DNA of 64,000 bases from positions 1 through 64,000 of the forward strand of contig ADNK01000550.1 in the NCBI GenBank assembly GCA_000320545.1, read 5' to 3'. Below are positions 18,810 to 28,506 of this stretch, one piece after another. The stretch's first letter is position 1; each line of letters opens with the position of its first letter. A program made the position numbers and the translations under genes. The notes under the pieces were generated by a model that was given only the letters and a program-made list of their open reading frames with translations, was not told where the DNA came from and did no database searches. This DNA is from Bigelowiella natans CCMP2755 (taxonomy: Eukaryota > Cercozoa > Chlorarachniophyceae).

Positions 18810-19050
18810 TGGCTGAGTTGCTGCTTCTGCCTTTTTTTTTTGGTTTTGTTTTTCTTTTTGGGACCACTCACTGGATGACACAGAAAAGCATCTGTGATTG
18901 CGCAACCCGTAGCAACACACAAAAAAAAAGTCACACCCGCATGCATGTGAAATCATGTTACACATTGAATTCATTCATCATTTGTCATTCCATTTTTGTC
19001 ATGCATTCTTCATTTGTCATTCATCATTCATTCTGCATCAATTTTGTTGT

Positions 19051-21066
19051 TTATGCTAGCTTAGCCTTGACGAATCCGTTCGCATCGATGTAGAGCTCGC
19101 CGGTAGCCAAGGTGTTAGGGTCTGCCGTGAACGGGTCGTAAGAGGAAGTACCGACCATCATGAACTTACCATGTAACGCGACCTTGCTTGCATCAGCCTT
19201 GATCGCGTGTAGCTCGCTGGCGTTGTAGGTCATTACTGCCTCGGCAGAAGCTTCGTCGATCTTGAAATGGGATTCGCGCAGAGTGCGAGAGCTTTCAAGA
19301 GAAGTGATTCTTGTGTTGTGGCCATCAGTGACAGCCGTTCTAGTTGCAACAGCCTCATTAAGTGCGACAGTGGAGGCAGCCGTGATCGCTGCCTCAGCAT
19401 CAGTTGCACGAGTCACTTCAGCAGCAAGGTCGGCAATGATTGCATCACGTGCAGTGCTGTTTGTCGTGGCAGCAGCGGTATCAGCATCAGCGAACTCTTG
19501 ACGAATTGCAGTGCGGTCGGTTTGCGCCGCGGTGAACAGCGCACTAACGGTCTCGCTAGCAGTCATGTCGCCAAACTTGTCGGCGATCTCCCTGATGGTA
19601 TCAAGAGCGTCGTTGTTCATGTTTGCTGTGAGGTCGGCAAATTCCCCTGCAAGGGTATCATGCAAAGCCTTGTTTGCCGTGACCGTGGCATCAATAGTTG
19701 TAATGCTGGTGTTTTGCGTGGTGTTCATAGCCTCAATTGCAGCAACGCGTGTATCGTTGGTTGAAACGTAAGTGTTGTGTGCGGATTCTGCATCGTCGAT
19801 CCTGACGCCAAGAGCGGTGTCTGCAGAGATGCGAGCAGCTTGCTCAGTGCTGATAGCAGCTGCGTTAACTTGCTCTGCAGCCTCGGCGCGCGCAATTTCA
19901 GCTGTGAGATTCGTGTTAGTGCTGCTGAGTCCAGTGTTAAGAATGGTGAGGTTGAGCGACGCGAAGTCAACATCATCGATGGAAGCGACACCAAAGACAT
20001 CCTCCTTGAAAGACTCGACAGCAGCGTCGTTAGAAGAGACGTAAGTATTAAAAGCCGTGCTAGCGTTAGTAAGAGATTCTGTCAATGTAGCATCGGCAGC
20101 GACACGAGAAGTTGCCTCAGCAGCGATGGCATCTGCGTTGACTTGCTCTGCAGCCTGTGCACGGGCCGCTTCAGCGTCGATGTTTGCCTGAAGAGTAGCG
20201 TCAGCAGCAGCAAATTCACTTCGAATTGCAGCACGGTCTGTCGCGGTGTTGGTAGTCAGAGCGGTAAGGGATCCTTGCAGGGATGCATCAGCTCCCTGGA
20301 AAGCGGTGATGACCTCACTGATCTGGTCGAGAGCTGCATTATCCAACCCTGCTGTCAGTGCATCATAGTCAGATTGGAGGGAGTCGTGCAAAGCCTTGTT
20401 TGCCGTAACCGTGGCAGTCAAAGTAGTGATTGCAGCTGCACGTGCAGCGGCCTCTGCATCGACCTTTGCAGTAGACGAAGTGTCAAGGGCGGTAATTGCA
20501 GTGGCGTTAGCCAGAATTGCACTGTCAGCAGAAGTCTTGTTGTTATCAATGTAAGTGTAGAGATCGTTTGCCTCTTTCAACTTGGAACTTCCGGCTACGA
20601 AATTACCATCGTAGACTACTTGTGAACCCTTCACTTCATAGAGGAGTACATCACCAGTGTCCTTAACTTCTAAAGTATCAAAGTCTCCGTTGCCATCAAC
20701 CGAGGTTTCGAACGACATACCAACGAGGGCAGAGGTACCGAATGAAACCTTTGCCTCCGTCTTCAGTGGTTTCACAGCAACGACCGAGGCACCTGCCTTC
20801 AGAGACTCCTCAGCGCCCTTGTACATGACCAAAGAATCATCAGCGCTCTTGTAAGCAATCGAGGATTTTGCCTCCAAAGTTCCGAGGTCGGCTCCAACAG
20901 CAGCATCGGCTAGTTGCGTAAGATCCTGTCCGAAATTGATCTTCGATTCGTCGTGCACACTCTGAGCCCTCGTAAGAACGCTTCCTCCTACCACAACGGA
21001 TTTGGGGAACTTCGAGAACGCGGTCCCTCCATCCCCACCGATCACGCTTGCTACGGTGACTGTCAT
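19051..21066 (-). CDS. Fibre-like repetitive coiled-coil protein
   Basis: 671 residues, Ala/Thr/Asp-rich with almost no Cys or Trp. An N-terminal region (1-180, many GxxxLxAKSSI-like beta strands) precedes long heptad-like repeats with recurring blocks: TANKALHDSL, TDRAAIRSEFAAAD, AARAQAAEQVNADAI, AFNTYVSSNDAAVES. Each block returns later in the protein (TANKALHDTL, TDRAAIRQEFADAD, ARAEAAEQVNAAAI, AHNTYVSTNDTRVAA), so the shaft arose by internal duplication. The C-terminus (about 600-671) is a short head with GELYIDANGFVKAKLA, similar to ends of phage-type tail fibres. Probably a trimeric fibre on the particle surface that contacts the host cell (inference). Confidence 0.75.
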   Translation of the reverse strand: MTVTVASVIGGDGGTAFSKFPKSVVVGGSVLTRAQSVHDESKINFGQDLTQLADAAVGADLGTLEAKSSIAYKSADDSLVMYKGAEESLKAGASVVAVKPLKTEAKVSFGTSALVGMSFETSVDGNGDFDTLEVKDTGDVLLYEVKGSQVVYDGNFVAGSSKLKEANDLYTYIDNNKTSADSAILANATAITALDTSSTAKVDAEAAARAAAITTLTATVTANKALHDSLQSDYDALTAGLDNAALDQISEVITAFQGADASLQGSLTALTTNTATDRAAIRSEFAAADATLQANIDAEAARAQAAEQVNADAIAAEATSRVAADATLTESLTNASTAFNTYVSSNDAAVESFKEDVFGVASIDDVDFASLNLTILNTGLSSTNTNLTAEIARAEAAEQVNAAAISTEQAARISADTALGVRIDDAESAHNTYVSTNDTRVAAIEAMNTTQNTSITTIDATVTANKALHDTLAGEFADLTANMNNDALDTIREIADKFGDMTASETVSALFTAAQTDRTAIRQEFADADTAAATTNSTARDAIIADLAAEVTRATDAEAAITAASTVALNEAVATRTAVTDGHNTRITSLESSRTLRESHFKIDEASAEAVMTYNASELHAIKADASKVALHGKFMMVGTSSYDPFTADPNTLATGELYIDANGFVKAKLA

Positions 21067-21262
21067 TATGTTTTTTGTGGCGTTTTGTACTTCGGTACTA
21101 TTGCTTTTGTGTGACCAAAAAAAAATACCAAAAACCTTATGAATTAGAAAAAAATATTAGGTCATGTTTGGTTGTAATATTTGTATTTTTTTTCCTAACA
21201 TTATTTTTTTCTCCGGGTGTTCGAGGGTGATTGTGTGTGTTGAATAACGCAAACACGTCACA

Positions 21263-22432
21263 ATGAGCTTCACTGACAAATCATCGTGGGAGCTCGCAGC
21301 AGATTCATTCCTTAAAGATCCTCTCGCTGACTCGGAATTCGTGCGTCTCAACAAAGACCTCAAAAAATGCATGGCACTTGGCATTGAGTCTGAAAAACGC
21401 AAACGCAACGTTTGGGTGTCCAAAAAGATGCGGGTTTGCATCGACAGAGACGAGACATTAAAACAAGAATCTGTAGTGTCTAAGGACAAAACAACTATTG
21501 CAGTAGCAGAAGAAACTCCGATCTGCATTGACGTCATGGTACAACATTCGTCGCAGGGTCAGGTCTTCAAAGTAACCCCCGTGCAGACATTCAACAACAA
21601 ACCCGCTCTCGCGCCATCACCCAACAACGTGCTGTCATCCGATGAATGTAGTGACGAAGAGACAGCGCTCGTTGCCGTTGATTCGTCAAAAGCTATGCGA
21701 GATTCATTGAAATCGTTGCTGTTGTCTTTGGAACAAAAGCTTATAGACCTACGACCCGACGCTACAAGAACACGGGGGCAAAATGCCAAAACCAACGAAA
21801 CACGCCTGCGCGCACACACAGACAGTTGGAAAACAGCAATAAAAAAGTACTGCCAAGAGATGGTCGAGGGCAAGACCTCGATGCGAGCAAAACCGTGGTG
21901 GTTCGTGTTTTACGATGTAAGTTCCAATGCAACATGCAAATGGATTAAAGGTTGGAAAGGCATAGTGTCAAAATTTGCGGAGGTAAAACCCCTTGACATG
22001 TTGTTTTTGGAACTGTCGCCTTCTACTGTGCACTTTGGCGGCTTAGGTCGATGCGCGCAGTTTTATAACCAGATTCCCGAATTGCTATACACAGAAAAGA
22101 TCAAGGACGCGTCGGATTGGCAAACGTCAGCGTACCTGTTGTCTCCTAAAGCCCTAACCTTCGCCATTCAGCTTACGAATCGCATCGAGAACGACACCGA
22201 ATGCAAGATCTTCCCCAAAACAACACGCAACCTCGAGTACGTGCTCCGACTCGTCGAGTCTCGTTTCACCGAAACTGCCTACACTTCTTCGCCGCCACTA
22301 GCGGTAACTGCAAAGCACGACGACCAGGAGTTCTCAGAAAGCGTGCACGACCGCACCGCGCAAACTCTTAGTGCAGCCCCGGACGCCGCTACATTTTATG
22401 GAGCGTTTTACGATTACGAGACTATTTGTTGA
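21263..22432 (+). CDS. Unknown protein, 389 aa
   Basis: Residues 1-160 are polar and low in structure with an acidic SSDECSDEET segment. Residues 175-340 look globular: WWFVFYDVSSN, GWKGIVSKFAE, PLDMLFLELSPS and SAYLLSPKALTF. The last pattern (S-A-Y-L-L-S-x-K-A) is faintly like the end of the GT25-type glycosyltransferase fold, but no catalytic DxD is visible at the right place, so I do not assign it. It is divergent from the fibre gene with about 200 bp between starts, so the two could share a bidirectional promoter. Confidence 0.6.
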   Translation: MSFTDKSSWELAADSFLKDPLADSEFVRLNKDLKKCMALGIESEKRKRNVWVSKKMRVCIDRDETLKQESVVSKDKTTIAVAEETPICIDVMVQHSSQGQVFKVTPVQTFNNKPALAPSPNNVLSSDECSDEETALVAVDSSKAMRDSLKSLLLSLEQKLIDLRPDATRTRGQNAKTNETRLRAHTDSWKTAIKKYCQEMVEGKTSMRAKPWWFVFYDVSSNATCKWIKGWKGIVSKFAEVKPLDMLFLELSPSTVHFGGLGRCAQFYNQIPELLYTEKIKDASDWQTSAYLLSPKALTFAIQLTNRIENDTECKIFPKTTRNLEYVLRLVESRFTETAYTSSPPLAVTAKHDDQEFSESVHDRTAQTLSAAPDAATFYGAFYDYETIC

Positions 22433-22461
22433 TTTATTAGTTAAGTGTCGCATTCCTTCTT

Positions 22462-23022
22462 TTAATATTCAGGCCCATAATACACGCTGATGTGTTTATT
22501 AGCTCTGATCGGCTTTACTGACCAGATGCACAGGTCAAATTTCTGGTTCGACTTCAACGCTTTGATTCGTCGCTTGTCATTGCTTTTGCAGTAGTCGATT
22601 CGGGCGCTGTCTTTGCTTTCTTGCATTGACTTTGCTTTTAGGTTTTTTGTATTTGCGAATGGTCCGTACAAATCGAACCGTTTGTCACTCTTAGCTCCTG
22701 CCTCGGCGATGATTCGGTCAAAATCGGTGTGACAGTACCCATTCTTAACTCTTACCTGGTAATACGCCCTGTGATCGGTGTCGGTGTGTAATAGGTTTCT
22801 ACTTTTGATGCACGGATACTTGGTTATGATCTCATCATCGCCGATCTTTTGAACCGCCTGCAAAGTCATGCCCTTGCGCGGGTTCGGGTCCTTGACCAGG
22901 CGTGCCTTTGCACTGGTTTTGCGATCCGAACGTTGCCGTTTAAGTATTGCCTGTTTCGCAAGCATTACATTTCGTTTGCTTTGTCTAAGACGGGCCCGTC
23001 GCTCTCGATTTGCGTCTGCCAT
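22462..23022 (-). CDS. Divergent SET-domain-like protein
   Basis: 186 residues from the ATG at 23020-23022; a longer frame overlaps the divergent gene and is less likely. The first 45 residues are Arg/Lys-rich. The rest fits the order of a small SET domain: KGMTLQAVQKIGDDEIITKY (start strand pair), a central FDLYGPFANTKN segment, and the end KPIRANKHISVYYGPEY, like the I-x-x-x-x-E-I-x-x-x-Y-G C-terminal signature. The canonical NHS motif is not evident. If real, it would methylate lysines on host histones or a viral basic protein. Structure prediction would settle this. Confidence 0.45.
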   Translation of the reverse strand: MADANRERRARLRQSKRNVMLAKQAILKRQRSDRKTSAKARLVKDPNPRKGMTLQAVQKIGDDEIITKYPCIKSRNLLHTDTDHRAYYQVRVKNGYCHTDFDRIIAEAGAKSDKRFDLYGPFANTKNLKAKSMQESKDSARIDYCKSNDKRRIKALKSNQKFDLCIWSVKPIRANKHISVYYGPEY

Positions 23023-23090
23023 GGTTGCGTCTTTGTGTTTTGGCTCATGCATGCAACACAGACAAATTGACTGACAAAAAAAAAACATGC

Positions 23091-23960
23091 ATGGCGCAAG
23101 AATATAAGGCAAAAAATGCGTTTTCATTGACAAAGCCACCAGTCCAAACAAAGATGGATGAACTTAACAAGAGATTTGTGCAAATGCAGAAGAACAAGAG
23201 CGCGCCTAAACACATGTACACACCGTACAAACCGCAAACGGTGCTGCAAAGTGTGGTGCACGACCGGGCGCGCAGCAACAGTTCGGGCGGCTTTCACAGG
23301 TATCAGCAAGTGGGTGCCAGAGACACCACAGCGCCGCCGACACGAGAGCAGAAGAACCTCGGTCCGAGCCCCGCCTGGTTTCGGGAGCACAATTTGCACT
23401 CGAGACAAGAATACTTTCAGTGGTTGAAGATGCACCCGGACTGGTTAAAGTCGCACCCTAACTATGCGCATCCAGTGAAACAAGCGCCGGTGCAGCACTG
23501 GGACAACAGCGGCATCATCAACTCCGGACGTCCAGTTCCAAAGGTCGACTGTCACGGGGACGCCATTTGCTTGCTCGCGCAGCGAGGTCAGACACAGATA
23601 AAAACCACTGCCCAACAAATCGCGTACCCCACAACACAGACCGCCGCGAACGACATTCTTTACGACAAACGCGATCCTGAGTTCCGGCACTCGTTCATGG
23701 CTCAGCTACACAAGACCGCTACGCGCGGGGGTGCTGTCCGTGGCAGCAACATTGGGACCGATGCCGCGGAGAATTTGCACCTGCGCTCGGTGCAGCAGCG
23801 CCTCGCTCGCGCGGCCGTAAACTACGCAAACCCTAACGCCGTGTCGAAGATGGCAGACGGCAAAGGAAACCTGAGCATGCACTCCCACGCGTACACGGGC
23901 AACTTCCCGGAACCGTACCACTTTGCTCCCGGGATCAAGTCCGGTAGCTGGGAATATTAG
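23091..23960 (+). CDS. Unknown, Tyr/His/Pro-rich probable virion protein, 289 aa
   Basis: The ATG at 23091 lies 68 bp from the start of the divergent SET-like gene. The protein is rich in Pro, Gln, His, Tyr and Arg, largely extended (TPYKPQTVLQSVVHDRA, FQWLKMHPDWLKSHPNYAHP), with no membrane segment and almost no Cys. In composition it resembles its neighbour at 23977-25809: both have Asn/Arg/Pro-rich runs and GC-rich codons. A structural or tegument-like role is plausible, nothing more. Confidence 0.65.
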   Translation: MAQEYKAKNAFSLTKPPVQTKMDELNKRFVQMQKNKSAPKHMYTPYKPQTVLQSVVHDRARSNSSGGFHRYQQVGARDTTAPPTREQKNLGPSPAWFREHNLHSRQEYFQWLKMHPDWLKSHPNYAHPVKQAPVQHWDNSGIINSGRPVPKVDCHGDAICLLAQRGQTQIKTTAQQIAYPTTQTAANDILYDKRDPEFRHSFMAQLHKTATRGGAVRGSNIGTDAAENLHLRSVQQRLARAAVNYANPNAVSKMADGKGNLSMHSHAYTGNFPEPYHFAPGIKSGSWEY

Positions 23961-23976
23961 TGTTGCTGTTTGGTTC

Positions 23977-25809
23977 TCACACAAAGGCCGGGTCCCTGTA
24001 GTCATCCATCTGCTCGCGGAGATTTCGTAGCATGAGGGACCGCGTCAGCTTCTGCACGTTCTTTTCGGGCCCGGCTGCGATCCGGTTAGTGTTCTTAGCC
24101 GTCACCACGCCGAGAAGCGTATTCCACTCCCCCTTCTCGTTCTGATTGTCGCGCGTGTCGTACGGGTCGGTGTTGCGCCGGAGCGGGAAGTAGATCTTTC
24201 CCACAGCTCTCCGGATTCCGGTCAGCATTGTGCTCAGCGCGCCGCTGCTGTTGTCGCCTGCGTTCGCGCCGCTTGTGCCCATGATGCCGATCCCCGTAGA
24301 AGCATGCGGTACCTGCGCCCGCATGGGGCCGTAGTTCCCGCCCGAGATGTGTCGGTCGACCTTATCGTACGGGATCTCTCTTTCATAGGATTCGTTCAGA
24401 GGGGCACGGTTGCGGTCGGCGCTCCCAAGAGTGCGCGAGTGCAGGATGGGCTCCCGCATCCAGTTCTCACCGCGTTGGAAGACCGCGTTGTCAAAAGTGC
24501 CGACCGTCTTCTCCCCTGCGAATGGGATCTTGTTGTAAGAGGCGTTAGTTAACGGGCCGGGGTGTGGGTACTTGGTGAACATGTCGTTCAGGTTGGTGTA
24601 GCGTTCCTGCCTTACCGAGGCGGGATGCATCGTTTGCATCGACTCCGGTCTGAATTCCTTGCTGTTTGGGTTCGCCCCGAGCCTGATGCGCCTGGTCCCG
24701 GTTTGGGCCTGGAAGAAAGCCACGTGCGGGTTCTTGTCGTTCCGCATGGTGCGGCTCTTTAGCTTCGCGAAGTTGTTCAGACGCCACTGGCTCGTGAATT
24801 CGTCGGTCGGGCGCTTGTCTCGCGGGAACTCGGTGTTTTTGATGTTCTTGGGGTAGAATCCCCTTGCATCCGGCGCCCTCTCCGACTGCAGCCGGCTTTC
24901 TCTTTCTTTCGTGGTTTCCTTGATCGTGCTGCTGATGTTGAGAATGGCGTTCTTCGGTTTCTGCAGCGTCGTCCACAAAGGCAGGTTGCGCATGAAACCA
25001 AGCCAGCCGGTCGGCATCGTGGTCGCCTGCTGTTGGACCCCCGACTGCGAAACGTCGAAGTACCGCGGTTTCCGGATCGCGTTGAGTTGCTCGGGGTACC
25101 GGTCGGCGAGGATGCGCTCGGACTCGCTCTGGCGCTGAATGGGCCATTTGCGGTTCTGGCGCACGGGCATCACCTTGCGCTCCCATTCCTTTTTGACCTG
25201 CCCCCACTGCCCTTTTACTACCTTTTCGTATTCCCTCCCGTACTTGTAAGGATCGCGCATGGAGCGGTTGTAGAATGGTCCCTCGCCCACCAGGAGCTTG
25301 AGCGCGTCCTTTTTCAGGTGTGGGGTGCAGTGATTGTAACGGCGCTGGGCGAGCCGCGGGTTGGTGTAGTTGTGCACGCCGTCCATCTCCCGAATGTCTT
25401 CGTGGAAGGTCTCACGGTTGACATCGCCAGCGGACATGACACCGAGAGCGCGCGCGTTGTTGTCTTGTAGGGTGGGGTTCTGCTCCCCTTGCCCTGAAGC
25501 GTTCTGCAGCAGGATTGAGTGCATGTCGTTGCCTTTGTTGGCACGTCCCTCAGCATTCGCCCTGCGCAAAATCGCGCGACCATACCCGTCATTCTGCAGG
25601 ACGTTCGCCGCGGCGGTTTTCTTGTCCTCGGCTTCTTCCTCCTCGTCATCTGAAAAGCTGAACGGGTCTCCTCGACCCTCTTCATCGGCCTGCTTGGCGA
25701 GTATTTCCTGCTCGAGTGTAGGATCGAGTGCGGTGGGCGTCAGCGACGACGCGTCGGTGAGAAGTTCGTAGATGTCTTTGTGCGTTCCATTTGAATTGTA
25801 GCCCGACAT
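23977..25809 (-). CDS. Large Arg/Asn/Pro-rich probable virion protein, 610 aa
   Basis: Start chosen at the ATG in AACACAGCAATGTCGGGC (25809), which matches the A-rich leaders seen elsewhere; ATG at 25857 is possible. Residues 20-70 are acidic (FSFSDDEEEEAEDK). The rest is Arg/Asn/Tyr/Pro-rich with many RxxRxxP turns (REIPYDKVDRHISGGNYGP) and a Gly/Ser/Ala-rich hinge (GTSGANAGDNSSGALSTML). No domain recognised. It converges on the gene at 23091-23960 with a 16-bp gap. GC-rich codons and composition suggest a late virion component. Confidence 0.7.
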   Translation of the reverse strand: MSGYNSNGTHKDIYELLTDASSLTPTALDPTLEQEILAKQADEEGRGDPFSFSDDEEEEAEDKKTAAANVLQNDGYGRAILRRANAEGRANKGNDMHSILLQNASGQGEQNPTLQDNNARALGVMSAGDVNRETFHEDIREMDGVHNYTNPRLAQRRYNHCTPHLKKDALKLLVGEGPFYNRSMRDPYKYGREYEKVVKGQWGQVKKEWERKVMPVRQNRKWPIQRQSESERILADRYPEQLNAIRKPRYFDVSQSGVQQQATTMPTGWLGFMRNLPLWTTLQKPKNAILNISSTIKETTKERESRLQSERAPDARGFYPKNIKNTEFPRDKRPTDEFTSQWRLNNFAKLKSRTMRNDKNPHVAFFQAQTGTRRIRLGANPNSKEFRPESMQTMHPASVRQERYTNLNDMFTKYPHPGPLTNASYNKIPFAGEKTVGTFDNAVFQRGENWMREPILHSRTLGSADRNRAPLNESYEREIPYDKVDRHISGGNYGPMRAQVPHASTGIGIMGTSGANAGDNSSGALSTMLTGIRRAVGKIYFPLRRNTDPYDTRDNQNEKGEWNTLLGVVTAKNTNRIAAGPEKNVQKLTRSLMLRNLREQMDDYRDPAFV

Positions 25810-25886
25810 TGCTGTGTTGTTTTGGTTCGTCTCCGTGACCTCGGACTTTGGGCACATGTGAAAAAAAACATGAGACGTTTTGTATC

Positions 25887-26159
25887 TCACACCATGAATT
25901 CTTCGATAAGAACCGCCTCCTCCTCATCGCTTGATTGTGCGCTCAAAATGTTGAACTCGATCCAGTTTAGATCGCGTTTGCGTTCGGCGAAAGGGCAGTT
26001 TGCTTTCTTTAGGATTCTGTTTTCCATCGTGAGTTTTGCGTTGTCATGACTAAGCTCTTTCATTTTTCTCTGGTACGCGACTGCTTTCTGGTGCAGCTTT
26101 TCGAGACGGCGTTCTGCGTTTTGGCTTCTGATCAAATGCGCTATGATCTCGTACAGCAT
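25887..26159 (-). CDS. Small coiled-coil protein, 90 aa
   Basis: A continuous helix runs over residues 5-58 (RSQNAERRLEKLHQKAVAYQ, then SHDNAKLTMENRILKKA) with Leu/Met at heptad spacing, followed by a short acidic tail (SSDEEEAVLIEEF). It resembles a leucine zipper without a strongly basic DNA-binding region. It lies directly upstream of the 610-residue gene in the same direction. Confidence 0.55.
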   Translation of the reverse strand: MLYEIIAHLIRSQNAERRLEKLHQKAVAYQRKMKELSHDNAKLTMENRILKKANCPFAERKRDLNWIEFNILSAQSSDEEEAVLIEEFMV

Positions 26160-26295
26160 CCAAAACGAACGGGTATGGTTTGCAGGCGGTTACCCAATGC
26201 GGTGCCGACATTGATTAGCATTACATTTTATTTTGTGGTAGTAAAGAAATGCTGCTATTCAGACCACCCTTTCCATTGAGCTTTTCGTTTTGCTT

Positions 26296-27381
26296 ATGAT
26301 ACGCATATTTCTCTGCTGCAAAGGCCTAGGAAACAGCATGCGACGGCTATGGACAGACCGATACATTTCGAACGTGACCGACCCCGTCTCGCAAAGCGAG
26401 ATATCGGTGATTTCCTCCACGCCGGTGACACGGGGAGAATTGGCAGTGCATAGAAGCAACGCCATCATACGAGAACAAGCACAATTACAAGAAGAAGAAG
26501 GGCCGCAGAGCCGCAGCAGCAGCGTCATCGTCGACGAAAGAGACATCGAGGAGGACGGGGAGGAAAAAGAGAGCGAAACGAAACGATCCAGTGATCCGTT
26601 CGGTGAGCAAATGTTTTCAAGATTCTTGGGGAACCGGACCCGAACCTTTGTGATTCCATGCTCAAGGACGATGCGGCTGACGGCCCCTCCCGAACGCAAA
26701 CGGATTCACCGTCGACGCGCATGGGTCACGCGAAACTTTGATTTGCCTGGATCTACGATTTCAGTGCACCGCAGCCCGTCCAGCGCCTCGATTCCCAACC
26801 TCGAGACCGCGCGGCGCTCCATTGTTTCAAGGATAGGCGGGCCAGTCGAGCAGCTTCAGACACCGCCGAGAATGCTGCCGGTTTTAGGGTTGAACACACA
26901 ATACAATCATTCGATGTCCATGGCATCCGCTGCCAGTGCCCTGGAAGACCTGGCGCAGCAGCCGTCGCAGGCAACCGAGGTTCCCCGACCACGCGGGGTC
27001 ACGATGCGGAACGTCGTCCGAGCTGTCATTAAAGAGAACTCGGTCCTTGAGAACCGCATTAAACGGCTCGAGGATTGTCTCCGAGAACGGGATGACCAGA
27101 TCGTCATGCTCAAACGCACGATACAGAGAATGGAGGCGAAAGTAGAATCCAAGAATAATCAGCTGAAAACCATGCGGATCATCACCAAAGTGGCGCCGCG
27201 ATCGGCTCTTGTAGGCGCGACTACGTCGGGAACGTCCTCCACGACGCAGGATGTGTTCGTCAGCAAGAAAAATATGCGGACCATTGCGGGGCTTGCGATG
27301 TTCGAGTCGTTCCGCCTGCAGGCGGGCAAGTACAAGCGGCACCAGCAGCGCATGCGAATGCAGCGTCGCCGGCCCAGATGA
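26296..27381 (+). CDS. Basic protein with central coiled coil, 361 aa
   Basis: A disordered N-terminal half has an acidic patch (DERDIEEDGEEKESE) and an Arg-rich run (ERKRIHRRRAW). A coiled coil follows at about 245-300 (KENSVLENRIKRLEDCLRER, DDQIVMLKRTIQRMEAKVE). The C-terminus is very basic (KRHQQRMRMQRRRPR). No membrane segment. It could bind nucleic acid or bridge capsid and DNA. The ATG at 26296 is used because no upstream in-frame ATG exists. Confidence 0.6.
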   Translation: MIRIFLCCKGLGNSMRRLWTDRYISNVTDPVSQSEISVISSTPVTRGELAVHRSNAIIREQAQLQEEEGPQSRSSSVIVDERDIEEDGEEKESETKRSSDPFGEQMFSRFLGNRTRTFVIPCSRTMRLTAPPERKRIHRRRAWVTRNFDLPGSTISVHRSPSSASIPNLETARRSIVSRIGGPVEQLQTPPRMLPVLGLNTQYNHSMSMASAASALEDLAQQPSQATEVPRPRGVTMRNVVRAVIKENSVLENRIKRLEDCLRERDDQIVMLKRTIQRMEAKVESKNNQLKTMRIITKVAPRSALVGATTSGTSSTTQDVFVSKKNMRTIAGLAMFESFRLQAGKYKRHQQRMRMQRRRPR

Positions 27382-27401
27382 CGGCAATATTTTTACAATT
27401 T

Positions 27402-28016
27402 TTATTCCATCATGACCGATAACATGTAGATGTGCTCTGTTTGTTTGGTGTGGTTTTGGCCAATCATAGCGTGAATCAGCGATTTTGCCTTTTCGGACAA
27501 TTCAAGGTCTAGCAACTTCATGAATTGGAGGGTGAAGTCGAGTTTGTTCTTGAAAGGTACGGTGATCTTCTTCAGTTTTGACAGTGTCAGTTTTTCAAAC
27601 TGTTTCATCACTGGCGCGCCGTACATCTTGTACCACTTCCTACACAAAGAATCGTATTTGTCCAGCAAGCTTTTGTTTTGGAAACCTTTGTCATTCCACC
27701 ACTTGTGGCGATTGAGCACATGTGTAAAGTTCTGAAACAACGTCGTGTTCGACCAGCTTTTTCTCTTCTTGCTCAAATGCTCCTGCATTTCATTGCAGAT
27801 GTCCTCTACAATGTCCTCTAGACCCAGTTGCAGCAAAATTTTCATTGGCACATAACACACCATGTTGCTAAAATGATAAAAGTCTTTGCGGTCTAAGTAA
27901 TATTCGTCATTTCTTTTGTCTTTGAGGTAGTTTGTATTGACCTTGTACCCCTCGTATTTCATCTTTAATAGAATTTCGTTGTTTGAATCTTTCCATTTGG
28001 ACACCAAGAATGACAT
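27402..28016 (-). CDS. Hypothetical protein, 204 aa
   Basis: An AT-rich gene for a Lys/Leu/Trp-rich helical protein with no recognised domain. Features are an N-terminal MKYEGYKVNTNYLKDKRND segment, HKWWNDKG near the middle and a helical C-terminus. It converges on the coiled-coil gene at 27381 with a 20-bp gap. The start is the ATG at 28014-28016. Confidence 0.6.
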   Translation of the reverse strand: MSFLVSKWKDSNNEILLKMKYEGYKVNTNYLKDKRNDEYYLDRKDFYHFSNMVCYVPMKILLQLGLEDIVEDICNEMQEHLSKKRKSWSNTTLFQNFTHVLNRHKWWNDKGFQNKSLLDKYDSLCRKWYKMYGAPVMKQFEKLTLSKLKKITVPFKNKLDFTLQFMKLLDLELSEKAKSLIHAMIGQNHTKQTEHIYMLSVMME

Positions 28017-28152
28017 TTAATGCGCTTACGCTTGTGTATGCAAACCGTTCGATTGACCAAGGAAGCAACAACGCCAAACAAAATTTTAATGTTGCGAAAC
28101 AAGGGCACATGGACTATTCACTTGTGTTAGTTACATTGCTTTGATTCAAATT

Positions 28153-28422
28153 CTACATCATCAACTTGTTGTCATGCATGTACTTTAATGTTTTGAGCGT
28201 TTGCATTGCAAGTAGCACCGTCTTCGCGTTGCTAAGGTGCTGCCGGTACGTTGCAATGTAATCTCTGTTCAGACTTCTGAGCATTTTGGCCGAGCAGTTG
28301 CGGTCTTTCATCATTGTCTCGACAACTTTCATGCGTTTGTTGAGAAGCTTTTGTTTTTGTCTAAACTTAAGAAATATCTCCGATCGCTCGAATGCAGCCA
28401 ACAGGGATGATTCAGATGACAT
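28153..28422 (-). CDS. Small helical protein, 89 aa
   Basis: Function unknown. It is entirely helical and basic (RQKQKLLNKRMKVVETMMK), without membrane segment. It is one of a run of short reverse-strand genes (27402-28827) with short gaps. Confidence 0.5.
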   Translation of the reverse strand: MSSESSLLAAFERSEIFLKFRQKQKLLNKRMKVVETMMKDRNCSAKMLRSLNRDYIATYRQHLSNAKTVLLAMQTLKTLKYMHDNKLMM

Positions 28423-28506
28423 GGCTACAAGGAAGTATGAGTTTTGCTTTTGTTTGGTCGCGAGGAATGTGCTGACTTGAACTGTTCGTATGCGTGTGCG
28501 TGTTTT

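Noticed and set aside
19777-20625. Forward 282-codon frame opposite the fibre gene
   Set aside because: Ser/Cys-rich translation of the complement of an Ala/Thr-rich repetitive gene; shadow.
21263-22432. GT25-type glycosyltransferase identity
   Set aside because: Only one weak pattern (SAYLLSPKAL) fits; no catalytic acidic motif at the expected place.
24545-25207. Reverse 220-codon frame within 23977-25809
   Set aside because: Another frame of the same strand and same region; codon pattern supports the 610-residue frame.
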